Positions 45,997-52,582 of a stretch of 52,582 nucleotides of DNA are shown here, piece by piece; within the stretch, counting starts at the first letter, position 1, and every line of letters begins with the position of its first letter. Source of the DNA: Solirubrobacteraceae bacterium (GTDB lineage: Bacteria; Actinomycetota; Thermoleophilia; Solirubrobacterales; Solirubrobacteraceae); contig JADGPP010000014.1 of the NCBI GenBank assembly GCA_017882375.1, forward strand, positions 1 through 52,582, given 5' to 3'. Under the pieces are notes generated by a model, which worked only from the letters and a program-made list of their open reading frames with translations, was not told where the DNA came from and did no database searches. Made by a program: the position numbers and the translations under genes.

Positions 45997-46467
45997 GCAC
46001 CGAGCCTACATCCGGCTGGCGATGGCTCTCGCGGCGCGTGATCCGCAGAGCGGGCGCCGCCGCACGCCTGGAGCTCGTCGGCTCTCTCCAGAGGGGGGGT
46101 CTGCCTTGACGAGCTGGGGGAGCAAATGGCGAGTGTCTGCTGAGACTAAGTGTCGCAACCGGGGCGCAAATCGGCAAGCATTTGGCTCTAAAATGCGGCT
46201 TTGAGCTTCGACGTGAACCGGGCGCCCCGATTGGTTAGTCAACCGCGAACACCAGCGAACACGGGCGAAGACCCCCGAAGACGCTGAGCCTCCCGGGGCG
46301 CTGTTCGCTCGTCCCGCGCGGCTGCTCGTGTCCCCTGCACGCGGAGACTGCATCAGCGCCATTTGACGCGGAGCTGGACTCCCACGTCGATGTCGAGGTG
46401 GCCCTGCTGTCGCCAACGCTCACGCAGCCCTCTCAGCTCAGGGTCCGTTGGGGATAAGCTGGATGCC
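45997..46467. other. Non-coding stretch with island right end
   Basis: No gene recognised in 470 bp. It must hold the methyltransferase promoter (minus strand). It includes the hairpin GCATTT/AAATGC around 46177-46196 in a locally AT-rich patch, the tRNA-end repeat at 46221-46231, and GCGAACAC-type short repeats just beyond it. Confidence 0.5.
46221..46231 (+). repeat. Candidate attR: copy of the tRNA-Pro 3' end
   Basis: GGCGCCCCGAT, identical to 43099-43109 and in direct orientation, 3.1 kb away. It would mark the distal border of an element inserted at tRNA-Pro. The match does not extend further on either side. Confidence 0.4.
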
Positions 46468-46731
46468 GTGACGACAGATGCGATAGGTGTTCTCGTAAGA
46501 CGCTTGGCTCGTCCACATATCTCCGGCGGGATGGTGATCGAGCGTTCTGTGATCCTCGCTGAGGGGGCCGACTCGGGGGCGATCCTGAACTGGATATCCG
46601 ACCACGACGGCATAGCCGACTCCACGGCTCCCCCTTCGCGCAGTAGCGGCCTGCATGGGTCGCGCGAGACTCTCGGCGTCGATGCGGCCCCGGCACGTCG
46701 GTTCGTGCTGCCAGCAGACGCATTCGACTGA
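46468..46731 (+). CDS. Hypothetical protein
   Basis: 87 residues from a GTG at 46468; the frame is open further upstream to a TTG at 46363. Contains RRLARPHISGGMVIERSVILAEGADSGAIL and a Ser/Arg-rich middle (parts). No family recognised. Codon third positions are mostly G/C, supporting coding. It lies between the island border and the lipoprotein gene and might be the first chromosomal gene or an island remnant. Confidence 0.45.
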   Translation: MTTDAIGVLVRRLARPHISGGMVIERSVILAEGADSGAILNWISDHDGIADSTAPPSRSSGLHGSRETLGVDAAPARRFVLPADAFD

Positions 46732-46778
46732 GCCTGCCGGGGGTAAGTCGATCCCTCGGACACGCGCGCCGCTGCGGG

Positions 46779-46807
46779 TTGAACGACCCCCGCCGGCCGA
46801 ATACGCT
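46779..46807 (+). promoter_or_regulatory. Promoter of the lipoprotein gene
   Basis: -35 TTGAAC (46779-46784), exactly 17 nt, -10 TACGCT (46802-46807). The expected start is at about 46814, only about 5 nt before the ATG at 46819. Confidence 0.6.
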
Positions 46808-46818
46808 GCTTGCCCACG

Positions 46819-47562
46819 ATGGCTCCTCGCAAAGTCAACGGCTGCACGGCTCACCGCTACCTCGCCGCGCTCGTGGCGTCGCTCGCGCTCGTCCTGGCCG
46901 GCTGCGGCTCGGGCTCCGACGCGCCATCGGGGCTCAGCATCTCAGGCCCCGGGCTGCAGACGAGCCAGCCGTCGGTGCAGCCGAACCAGGCGCCGTGGCG
47001 ACCGGAATACGCGCATCTGGCCCAACGGCTGAAGCTGATCGGGATTCCCCCCGGAGGCAAGGAAGAGTTCCACATCCACGCGCTGCTGCACATCTACATC
47101 AACGGCCTGCTGAGCCCGCTGCCGGCGGACATCGGCATCGACTCGGCCAAGGGCATCGAGTCGAGCATGCACACGCACGACGGCACCGGCATCATCCACA
47201 TGGAGGCTCCGCATCCCTTCAAGTACACGCTTGGGGACTTCTTCTCGGTCTGGGGCGTGAAGCTCGGCCCCGCGCAGGTCGGCGGCCTGAAGGGGTACGG
47301 CGGCGATCACCTGCACTTCTACCTCAACGGCAAGCCGCTGAAGAACCCAGCCGCGCTCGTGCTGCACAACGGCGACAGCGTCGTCATCGGCTATGGGCCC
47401 GCCAACGGCTTCCCCCACGCGCCGAGCACCCTCCTGCTCAAGGAGGTCGAGAAAGGCGAAGGCGGGCTGGGCTGCGGCGCCGCCAAGGCGGGACACCCAG
47501 GCAAAAGCTGTCTCGCGCCCAAGGCGCCGAGCAGCGGCAAGTCCAAGGCCGGCACGAGCTGA
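46819..47562 (+). CDS. His-rich lipoprotein of unknown function
   Basis: 247 residues. The signal ends in a lipobox, LVLAGC (Cys near residue 31), so the protein should be lipid-anchored outside the membrane. The mature part has several His-containing motifs: EEFHIHALLHIYING, SSMHTHDGTGIIHMEAP and GDHLHFYLNG, suggesting metal binding. The C-terminal tail is Gly/Lys/Ser-rich with two cysteines. I do not recognise a named family. A metal transporter gene follows downstream, which fits a metal-related role but proves nothing. ATG at 46819 preferred over TTG at 46810. Confidence 0.75.
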   Translation: MAPRKVNGCTAHRYLAALVASLALVLAGCGSGSDAPSGLSISGPGLQTSQPSVQPNQAPWRPEYAHLAQRLKLIGIPPGGKEEFHIHALLHIYINGLLSPLPADIGIDSAKGIESSMHTHDGTGIIHMEAPHPFKYTLGDFFSVWGVKLGPAQVGGLKGYGGDHLHFYLNGKPLKNPAALVLHNGDSVVIGYGPANGFPHAPSTLLLKEVEKGEGGLGCGAAKAGHPGKSCLAPKAPSSGKSKAGTS

Positions 47563-47600
47563 GCCGCCGTCGAGATCATCGGCGGCGTCCACTTCCATCA

Positions 47601-47817
47601 CTAGCGCTCCGGCAATCTCAAGGACGACACGCCGGTGAACAGCTCTCGGATTGCGTCCGGGATCGACGACATAGACACCCGTACCGAAGCCGGTCATCCG
47701 CACCGTGAATACGTCGCCGTAGCGCGTCTGCCACTGGCGCAGTAGATCCAGAGGCCTACGGCCGAAGCGCACGATGTTGGCGAGGCCCGGGATTCGAGGG
47801 CCTGGCGCAAGCGCCAT
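47601..47817 (-). pseudogene. Cytochrome P450 N-terminal fragment
   Basis: The minus-strand frame from the ATG at 47817 reads GPRIPGLANIVRFGRRPLDLL, then RYGDVFTVRM and GTGVYVVDP, the classic N-terminus of bacterial P450s. After about 53 codons the frame must shift by one to continue as AIRELFTGVSS, and it then reaches a stop at 47601. The I-helix, ExxR and heme Cys regions are absent. A dead remnant of about 75 residues, 50 bp from the divergent CDF transporter. Confidence 0.75.
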
Positions 47818-47854
47818 GGGACCGGTCTAGAGCGCTCGGTGACGCCGGGCGACC

Positions 47855-47860
47855 TAACCT
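47855..47860 (+). promoter_or_regulatory. Candidate -10 of the CDF transporter gene
   Basis: TAACCT at 47855-47860 ends 7 nt before the ATG, predicting a leaderless mRNA. No -35 at the right distance is convincing. Confidence 0.35.
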
Positions 47861-47867
47861 GGGGACC

Positions 47868-48632
47868 ATGCCGGTCGCTAGCTATGAGCACGTCAAAGGC
47901 GACCTGCACCGTCACGGCACGCTGCGCCACGCCCACCCGCATGCCGGGCCGCACGCACACGACTCCCACCGCGGCAACGAGCACCCGCGCGAGGATCACG
48001 CCGAGCACGCGCACGAACACTCTCACGGCCTCGTGGACCAGAGCATCAAGCGCTCGCGCAAGGGAGTCCGAGCCGTTGCGCTCGCGCTCGCAATCCTCGG
48101 AACGACCGCGGCAGTCCAAGCGCTCGTATTCGCGCTCAGCGGCAGCCTGGCGCTCCTGGCCGATCTGATCCACAACGGCGGAGACGCACTGACCGCGATC
48201 CCACTTGGCATCGCCTTCGCGCTGCGCTCTGCCCGCGCCGAGCGCCTGGCCGGCCTGGCGGTTGTCGCGGCCATCTTCATCTCCGCGTGCGTCGCGGCGT
48301 ATGAGTCGATCCTGCGCCTCATCCATCCATCCACGCCCGGTCATCTGCTCGTCCTCGCGCTCGCAGGGGCAATCGGGTTCGCCGGCAATTGGTTCGCCGC
48401 GCTGGTACGCAGCCGCGCCGGGCGCCGGCTGCAAAGCCCTGCGCTGATCGCAGACGGCGATCATGCCCGCGTGGACGCATACGTCTCACTCGCCGTCATC
48501 GCAAGCGCTCTGGCCATCGCCGCGGGCGCGCCGATCCTCGATCCGGTCATCGGCCTGGGCATGACCGTCGTGATCCTGCGCATCACCCGCGAGAGCTGGC
48601 GCACGGTACGCGGGCACCCGCACAGCCACTAG
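47868..48632 (+). CDS. Cation diffusion facilitator (Zn/Cd/Co-type) with His-rich N-terminus
   Basis: 254 residues. The first ~55 residues are packed with His (HRHGTLRHAHPHAGPHAHDSH and more), a likely cytoplasmic metal-binding loop. About six helices follow, with the CDF metal-site motif HNGGDA in TM2 (LADLIHNGGDALTAIP) and DGDHARVDAYVS in TM5. The family's long cytoplasmic C-terminal domain is reduced to a few residues ending GHPHSH. Exports divalent metal in exchange for protons. The frame immediately after its TAG continues as an ArsR-like remnant. Confidence 0.88.
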   Translation: MPVASYEHVKGDLHRHGTLRHAHPHAGPHAHDSHRGNEHPREDHAEHAHEHSHGLVDQSIKRSRKGVRAVALALAILGTTAAVQALVFALSGSLALLADLIHNGGDALTAIPLGIAFALRSARAERLAGLAVVAAIFISACVAAYESILRLIHPSTPGHLLVLALAGAIGFAGNWFAALVRSRAGRRLQSPALIADGDHARVDAYVSLAVIASALAIAAGAPILDPVIGLGMTVVILRITRESWRTVRGHPHSH

Positions 48633-48791
48633 GCCGAGCGCGCCGAGAGCCTCGTTTCCCATCACGTTCGAGCGCTGCGCACGGCTAGCCTCGTGCGCTC
48701 TCGCCGCGACGGCAAGATGGTGATGTACGCGCTCACCGACCGTGGTCGAGACCTCGTCGATGTAGTGCTCGCGGATCGGGTAACGGCGTGA
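48633..48791 (+). pseudogene. ArsR-family regulator, C-terminal remnant
   Basis: Begins right after the CDF stop in the same frame: ESLVSHHVRALRTASLVRSRRDGKMV then MYALTDRGRDLVDVVLADR. This is the recognition helix and wing of an ArsR/SmtB metal-sensing repressor. The N-terminal half and any start codon are missing. It was probably fused to the transporter end by a deletion. Confidence 0.75.
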
Positions 48792-48945
48792 GCTCCGCGT
48801 CGGGGGAGCTGCCGATCCGGTGACGGCGCTTGCGATCGCGGGGGTTGCGGTGAAAGAGGGGAGAGGCGCGTGGCGCGGCGAGTCGTGCTGTACCGCACCC
48901 ATCACCAACCGCGAGGAAGATGGCTGCGGCAAGGGGTGTTGCTAG
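48790..48945 (+). pseudogene. Cation-transporter C-terminal remnant, Cys-rich
   Basis: Overlapping the ArsR remnant's stop, another frame reads ADPVTALAIAGVAVKEG, then AWRGESCC and GCGKGCC-stop. The ADPxxALxIAGxAVxEGxxAWRGExCC pattern is the last helix and Cys-rich tail of small CDF-type metal transporters that usually follow an arsR gene. Only about 50 codons remain; a GTG at 48820 could give a 41-residue Cys-rich peptide, but expression is speculative. Confidence 0.6.
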
Positions 48946-49017
48946 ACGGTGGGGGCACCATGCGTCCTGGGTCTGACCGCCTCTGAAGCCGCGTCGTCGT
49001 GTCCTGCCTGCGATCCC

Positions 49018-50475
49018 TCAGCAGGCGACGCGCGGCGGGAGATCGCCCGGTGTGTCGGTGAGGTCGACGAATTCGGCGGCGAAGCGCATGAAGCGGTTAA
49101 GGTCGTTGAAGTTCGTGGCGAGCCCGAGTGAAGCGCGGACGGCACCGCCGGACGGCAGGCCGATCGCTCTAACGTAGTCGTCCAGGGCCATGCCGTCGCC
49201 GAACTCCCCGCCGACGAGGGTCTCCCGTGAGATCGTGAATGCGAGCTCGCCGGTGCCGGGGTTGCAGAAGCAGCCGGTGCGCAGCGAGACGTTGTGCCGG
49301 TGAGCGATGCGGTCGACGTAGCGCTCATCGACGATGCGGCCGTCGGGGTGCCGGAGGTTGAACGCGATCGTGGCGCCTCGCTGCTGCCATGATTGCGGTC
49401 CGTAGATGATCGCTGCCGGCGAGCCGTCGGAGTGTCTCAGCTCCCCTAGGTTTTCCAGCAGCCAGTCGCCCAGGACGGCGACTCGCGCGTGGATCGTCTC
49501 GAGCCCGACGCGGTCGAGCAAGTCCAGGCCGATCTCAACGGCGGGCAGGCTCAGGTAGTTGACCGTGCCGTCCTCGAAGTGCGCGGCGCCTGGAGCGGAC
49601 TGGTAGTACTGGCGCTGGACGAATGCCGCGACAATCGTGCCGCCGGAGAACCATGGGCGCTCGAGCTTGGCGAGCGCGTCGCGGCGGGCGAGCAGGCAGC
49701 CGACGCCGGTGGGCCATCCGAACATCTTGTAGAAAGAGGCCGCCACGTAGTCAGGGTGCCAGCGGCTCAGATCCAGCCGGTTGGTTGGCACGTATGCGGC
49801 GGCGTCCAGCAGCACGTCCCAGCCGTGCGCGTGCGCCTGCTCGATCCACTCCAGCGGGTGGAGGACGCCCGAGAAGTTCGACTGCGCGGGGTAGGCGAAC
49901 AGGTTGTGGTGATCGCCGAGGGTCTCGGTCAGGTAGCGCGGCAGCAGGCTCTCGTCCACGCGCAGTTCGGGCGCCACACTCGGCACGTAGGTCGTCTCGG
50001 CGCCACGGGCACGGGCGAACTCGCGGATCCCGTTGACCGAATTGTGGTTGTCGAAGGTGAGCAGGAAGTGATCCCCGGCGTGGAACGGGTAGGCCTCGCC
50101 GACGAGACGCAGAGCCCCGGTCGCGTTGGGCGTGAAGATCGCCTCGTACTCCTCGGGGGAGGCTCTGAAGAACTCGAGCACGCGGGCTCGGGTGCGCTCG
50201 AGCAGCTCGGTGCTCAAAGCCGAGGTCGGGTTGACCGAGTGGGGGTTGCCGAACACGTTCTCGCGCAGCAGCGCCATGTGCTTGGACAGCTGCGAGTCGG
50301 CGTACAGTCCGCCGCCGGTGTAGTCGAGGTAGACGTGCCGCCCACTGTCCAGGCGCGCGAAGTCGGTTCGGCGCAGCTCGTCGAGTGCGGCCGTCTCGCT
50401 GTAACCCGGATGCTCGCTCCGAAAGGCTGCCTCGGCCGCCCGAAGTGATTGCAGCTCAGCATCGGCGGGGCTCAT
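49018..50475 (-). CDS. Class V aminotransferase-fold PLP enzyme (MOCOS/cysteine-desulfurase-like)
   Basis: 485 residues. Fold-type I class V features: YLDYTGGGLYADSQL near 48, FTPNATGALRLVGEAYPF, the FDNHNSVNGIREFARARG segment, PLP-binding Lys in ASFYKMFGWPTGVGCLL, and RTGCFCNPGTGEL with two cysteines that could act on sulfur. This layout matches the N-terminal domain of molybdenum-cofactor sulfurase more than IscS/SufS, without the MOSC domain. Likely cytoplasmic sulfur-transfer or lyase activity; substrate unproven. Next to a sulfide:quinone oxidoreductase-like gene, which fits a sulfur theme. Confidence 0.85.
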   Translation of the reverse strand: MSPADAELQSLRAAEAAFRSEHPGYSETAALDELRRTDFARLDSGRHVYLDYTGGGLYADSQLSKHMALLRENVFGNPHSVNPTSALSTELLERTRARVLEFFRASPEEYEAIFTPNATGALRLVGEAYPFHAGDHFLLTFDNHNSVNGIREFARARGAETTYVPSVAPELRVDESLLPRYLTETLGDHHNLFAYPAQSNFSGVLHPLEWIEQAHAHGWDVLLDAAAYVPTNRLDLSRWHPDYVAASFYKMFGWPTGVGCLLARRDALAKLERPWFSGGTIVAAFVQRQYYQSAPGAAHFEDGTVNYLSLPAVEIGLDLLDRVGLETIHARVAVLGDWLLENLGELRHSDGSPAAIIYGPQSWQQRGATIAFNLRHPDGRIVDERYVDRIAHRHNVSLRTGCFCNPGTGELAFTISRETLVGGEFGDGMALDDYVRAIGLPSGGAVRASLGLATNFNDLNRFMRFAAEFVDLTDTPGDLPPRVAC

Positions 50476-50476
50476 C

Positions 50477-50794
50477 TCACCCGCTCGCTGCCGACTGGAT
50501 CTACCACGACGTCGACCTCGATGCCTGCCCGCATGCTCTGAGTGACCACGCAGGGCTCCTCGAACAACTCAAGACAGCGCTGCACCGGCAGCTGCTGCGA
50601 CTCTTCGACGACCTCGCCGCGCTCGGCCCGGAACCGTCGTTGAGTGGCTCGGGCTCATCCATCATCAGCCGGGGCATGCCCACCTGCGCGAGGTCGACAT
50701 CAACCGCGACCATGCTCCGATCGGGCTCGCAGGAGCAGGCCAGGTCGCCCGTTGTGCCGCGCCGTCGTGCGTCCCGTTTCCGAGTGGATGTCAT
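50477..50794 (-). pseudogene. OsmC-family protein remnant (frameshifted/deleted)
   Basis: From an ATG at 50794 the frame reads TTGDLACSCEPDRSMVAVDV and LMMDEPEPLNDGSGPSA, as in OsmC N-termini. The matching C-terminus lies in another frame: ERGEVVEESQQLPVQRCLE, then LFEEPCVVTQSMRAGIEVDVVV up to a stop at 50477. The usual central helix with the first reactive Cys is missing, so an internal deletion plus a frameshift is likely. OsmC proteins detoxify organic hydroperoxides. It ends 2 bp upstream of the aminotransferase start on the same strand. Confidence 0.65.
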
Positions 50795-50821
50795 TGCGGC
50801 TCGTCACGATCTGACTGTAGC

Positions 50822-51143
50822 TGCGTGAACGCGGGAGGGCCTCGGTTAGCTGCCCGCCCGACGTCAGCTCCCCCTGGTCCTATGGCCCATGACGGCGACC
50901 CGAAAGAGTGGACCGGGCGCGTCTCATGAATGGGACGATTGAAATGGCTCCAACCTCGGACTCGTAGCGGTGTTGCGCGCGTGGAAATCCTCGAATCGGG
51001 TCGTAGTTATCCCGCATGGCGCTGTGATCCTCCCGAGTTAGCGTTATCCAGACGATGGGTATCCGGATCGGCTCAGAACGAGGTGCTTTGCGGCTGACCA
51101 GCGCTGCGGCCGCCGTGATCGGTACGACGGGGTGGAGACGGCA
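50822..51143. other. Gene-free stretch before the flavoprotein gene
   Basis: No gene, strong hairpin or clear promoter recognised in about 320 bp. TTGAAA at about 50939 and GTTATCC-type sequences further on are not at promoter spacing. The stretch should contain the promoter of the downstream gene. Confidence 0.4.
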
Positions 51144-52582
51144 ATGAGTCGGGTCGTCGTGCTCGGTGCCGGCATCGCGGGACACACCGCTGCAGCCTTC
51201 GCGCGCAGCTGGCTCGGACGCGGAGACACCGTGACGGTCGTCTCTCCCAGGTCCGACTACAACTGGGTGCCGTCCAACATCTGGGTCGGTGTCGGGCTGA
51301 TGAAGCCCGCGCAGGTCACGTTCCCGCTGGCACCGGTCTACGAACGGGCTGGGATCGAGTTCGTGCAGGCAGCAGCGAAGGAGATTCACCCGGAGGGCGA
51401 CCGCGACCACCCGACCCCCTACGTCACAGCCGAGACCGCAGACGGCGAGACGAGGAAGGTGCCATACGACTTCCTGATCAACGCAACCGGTCCGGCGCTG
51501 CGCTTTGACAAGACCGACGGGCTCGGCCCGGAGGGCGGCAACAGCCTGTCCGTCTGCCTCCCCGCGCATGCGGCGCAGGCGGCGGCGGCCCTCGCCGAGG
51601 AGGTCGAGCGGATGCGCAAAGGCGAGCGGCGGCGCTTCCTGGTCGGCGTCGGCCACGGCACGTGCACCTGCGAGGGCGCCGCGTTCGAGTACATCGTCAA
51701 CCTCGAGTTCGAGCTGCGCAACCGCGGCGTGCGCGACCGAGCCGAGATCACGTGGATCACGAACGAGTACGAGCTTGGTGACTTCGGCATGGGCGGCATG
51801 CACCTCAAGCGCGGCGGGTATGTCACGCCGAGCAGCATCTTCAACGCCTCCCTGTTCGCCGAGCGCGGGATCGACTGGATCACCCGCGCACACGTCCAGA
51901 AAGTCGAGCCCGACCGCGTCCTCTACGAAACGGTCGACGGCAGAGAGGGCGAGAAGGAGTTCGACTTCGCGATGCTGCTGCCGCCCTTCTCCGGTGTCGG
52001 CCTGAAAGCGGTCGGCCGGGACGGTGCTGATATTACCGAGCGTCTCTTCCTCCCCAACGAATTCATGCGCGTCGACGCCGACTACACGCCCAAGCCCCAT
52101 GAGGACTGGAGGGCGTCGGACTGGCCGCGCACTTACCAGTCGCCTGACTACGAGAACATCTTCGCGGCCGGGATCGCCTTCGCGCCGCCGCACGCGATCT
52201 CCGTCCCGCACAAGAGCCCGAACGGCACGGTGATCGCGCCGGCGCCGCCACGTACCGGCATGCCATCGGCGATGATCGGCAAGGCGGTAGCGAGCAGCAT
52301 CGTCGACATGATCGGCGGCGCGAAGGCGCCGACGCATACCGCCTCGATGGCCGAGATGGGCGCCGCGTGCGTCGCCTCCGCGGGCGCCAACCCCTTCACA
52401 GGAACGGCCGCCTCGATGACCGTTTACCCGATCGTGCCCGACTTCGAGCGCTACCCCGACCACGGCCGCGACCAGGACCGCACCTTCGGCGAGATCGGAC
52501 TCGCCGGCCACTGGATCAAGATCCTGCTCCACCACCTCTTCCTCTACAAGGCGCGCCTGCGACCGGGCTGGCGCCGGATCCC
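51144..52582 (+). CDS. Sulfide:quinone oxidoreductase-like FAD/NAD(P) flavoprotein (3' truncated by window)
   Basis: 479 codons visible, open at the window end. FAD-binding GxGxxG at the N-terminus (VVVLGAGIAGHTAAAF), the SQR-type SPRSDYNWVPSNIWVGVG region, NATGPAL before the second nucleotide domain, and a central CxC in VGHGTCTCEGAAFEY that could supply redox cysteines. AMLLPPFSGVGLKAVG and NIFAAGIAFAPPHAISVPHKSP match the family's C-terminal half. It would oxidise sulfide and pass electrons to quinone at the membrane; the substrate is inferred. ATG at 51144 chosen because FAD motif spacing is then normal; the upstream GGTGGAGACGG is a plausible ribosome site. Confidence 0.82.
   Translation, partial: MSRVVVLGAGIAGHTAAAFARSWLGRGDTVTVVSPRSDYNWVPSNIWVGVGLMKPAQVTFPLAPVYERAGIEFVQAAAKEIHPEGDRDHPTPYVTAETADGETRKVPYDFLINATGPALRFDKTDGLGPEGGNSLSVCLPAHAAQAAAALAEEVERMRKGERRRFLVGVGHGTCTCEGAAFEYIVNLEFELRNRGVRDRAEITWITNEYELGDFGMGGMHLKRGGYVTPSSIFNASLFAERGIDWITRAHVQKVEPDRVLYETVDGREGEKEFDFAMLLPPFSGVGLKAVGRDGADITERLFLPNEFMRVDADYTPKPHEDWRASDWPRTYQSPDYENIFAAGIAFAPPHAISVPHKSPNGTVIAPAPPRTGMPSAMIGKAVASSIVDMIGGAKAPTHTASMAEMGAACVASAGANPFTGTAASMTVYPIVPDFERYPDHGRDQDRTFGEIGLAGHWIKILLHHLFLYKARLRPGWRRI

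Noticed and set aside
48630-48791. Stop-codon read-through fusing the CDF transporter to a winged-helix domain
   Set aside because: The in-frame continuation matches only the C-terminal half of an ArsR protein, and a second truncated gene follows; deletion scars explain it more simply.
50880-52535. 551-codon minus-strand open frame at the window end
   Set aside because: Shadow of the flavoprotein gene on the plus strand, which has clear FAD and family motifs; the minus translation is Arg/Asp/Val-rich without any motif.

Overview
High-GC actinobacterial chromosome segment, probably class Thermoleophilia (Solirubrobacterales-like). The basis is the very high GC, GTG/TTG starts, an Actinobacteria-style str/S10/spc/alpha gene order, promoters placed almost on start codons, a zinc-type S14, and a secreted NHL-repeat protein with a C-terminal domain that I associate with that class. 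The lineage is inference; no rRNA is present.

Layout. 1-4740: the 3' part of rpoC with a strong terminator hairpin, a secreted PGRP-type amidase, a convergent HAD-like gene and an EamA/NIPA-like membrane protein. 4763-14779: the str operon, split. rpsL-rpsG are separated from fusA-tuf by about 5.7 kb carrying a 982-residue secreted NHL beta-propeller protein and an MFS exporter/MarR pair with an operator overlapping the promoter. fusA has its own promoter, a short leader ORF and a terminator/antiterminator. 15035-32202: a nearly complete S10-spc-alpha supercluster (rpsJ to rplQ, with secY, adk, map and rpoA), but infA is missing between map and rpmJ. Several ribosomal proteins (L22, S3, S17, L5, S5) carry long low-complexity charged tails. 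32244-43000: housekeeping genes truA, surE, ligA, a PBP4-type carboxypeptidase, a patatin, a HisC-like aminotransferase, a small membrane protein, a FadD-type acyl-CoA synthetase and a Nif3-like protein.

43035-52582: accessory region. tRNA-Pro(CGG) is followed by a PaeR7I/XhoI-type restriction-modification pair, with an excisionase-like remnant and an 11-bp repeat of the tRNA 3' end about 3.1 kb away, which looks like a decayed integrative island. Beyond it are a lipoprotein, a His-rich CDF metal transporter, a class V aminotransferase, a partial sulfide:quinone oxidoreductase-like flavoprotein, and remnants of a P450, an ArsR regulator, a second metal transporter and an OsmC protein.

The most unusual signal is a family of four structured intergenic repeats (5626-5728, 17823-17968, 18266-18367, 24222-24321). 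Each follows or overlaps a ribosomal-protein stop codon, lies in the transcription orientation, and has paired arms that differ between copies yet remain complementary. The second is the fusA leader, which has the layout of a transcription attenuator. I could not run database searches, so family names rest on motifs I can read.
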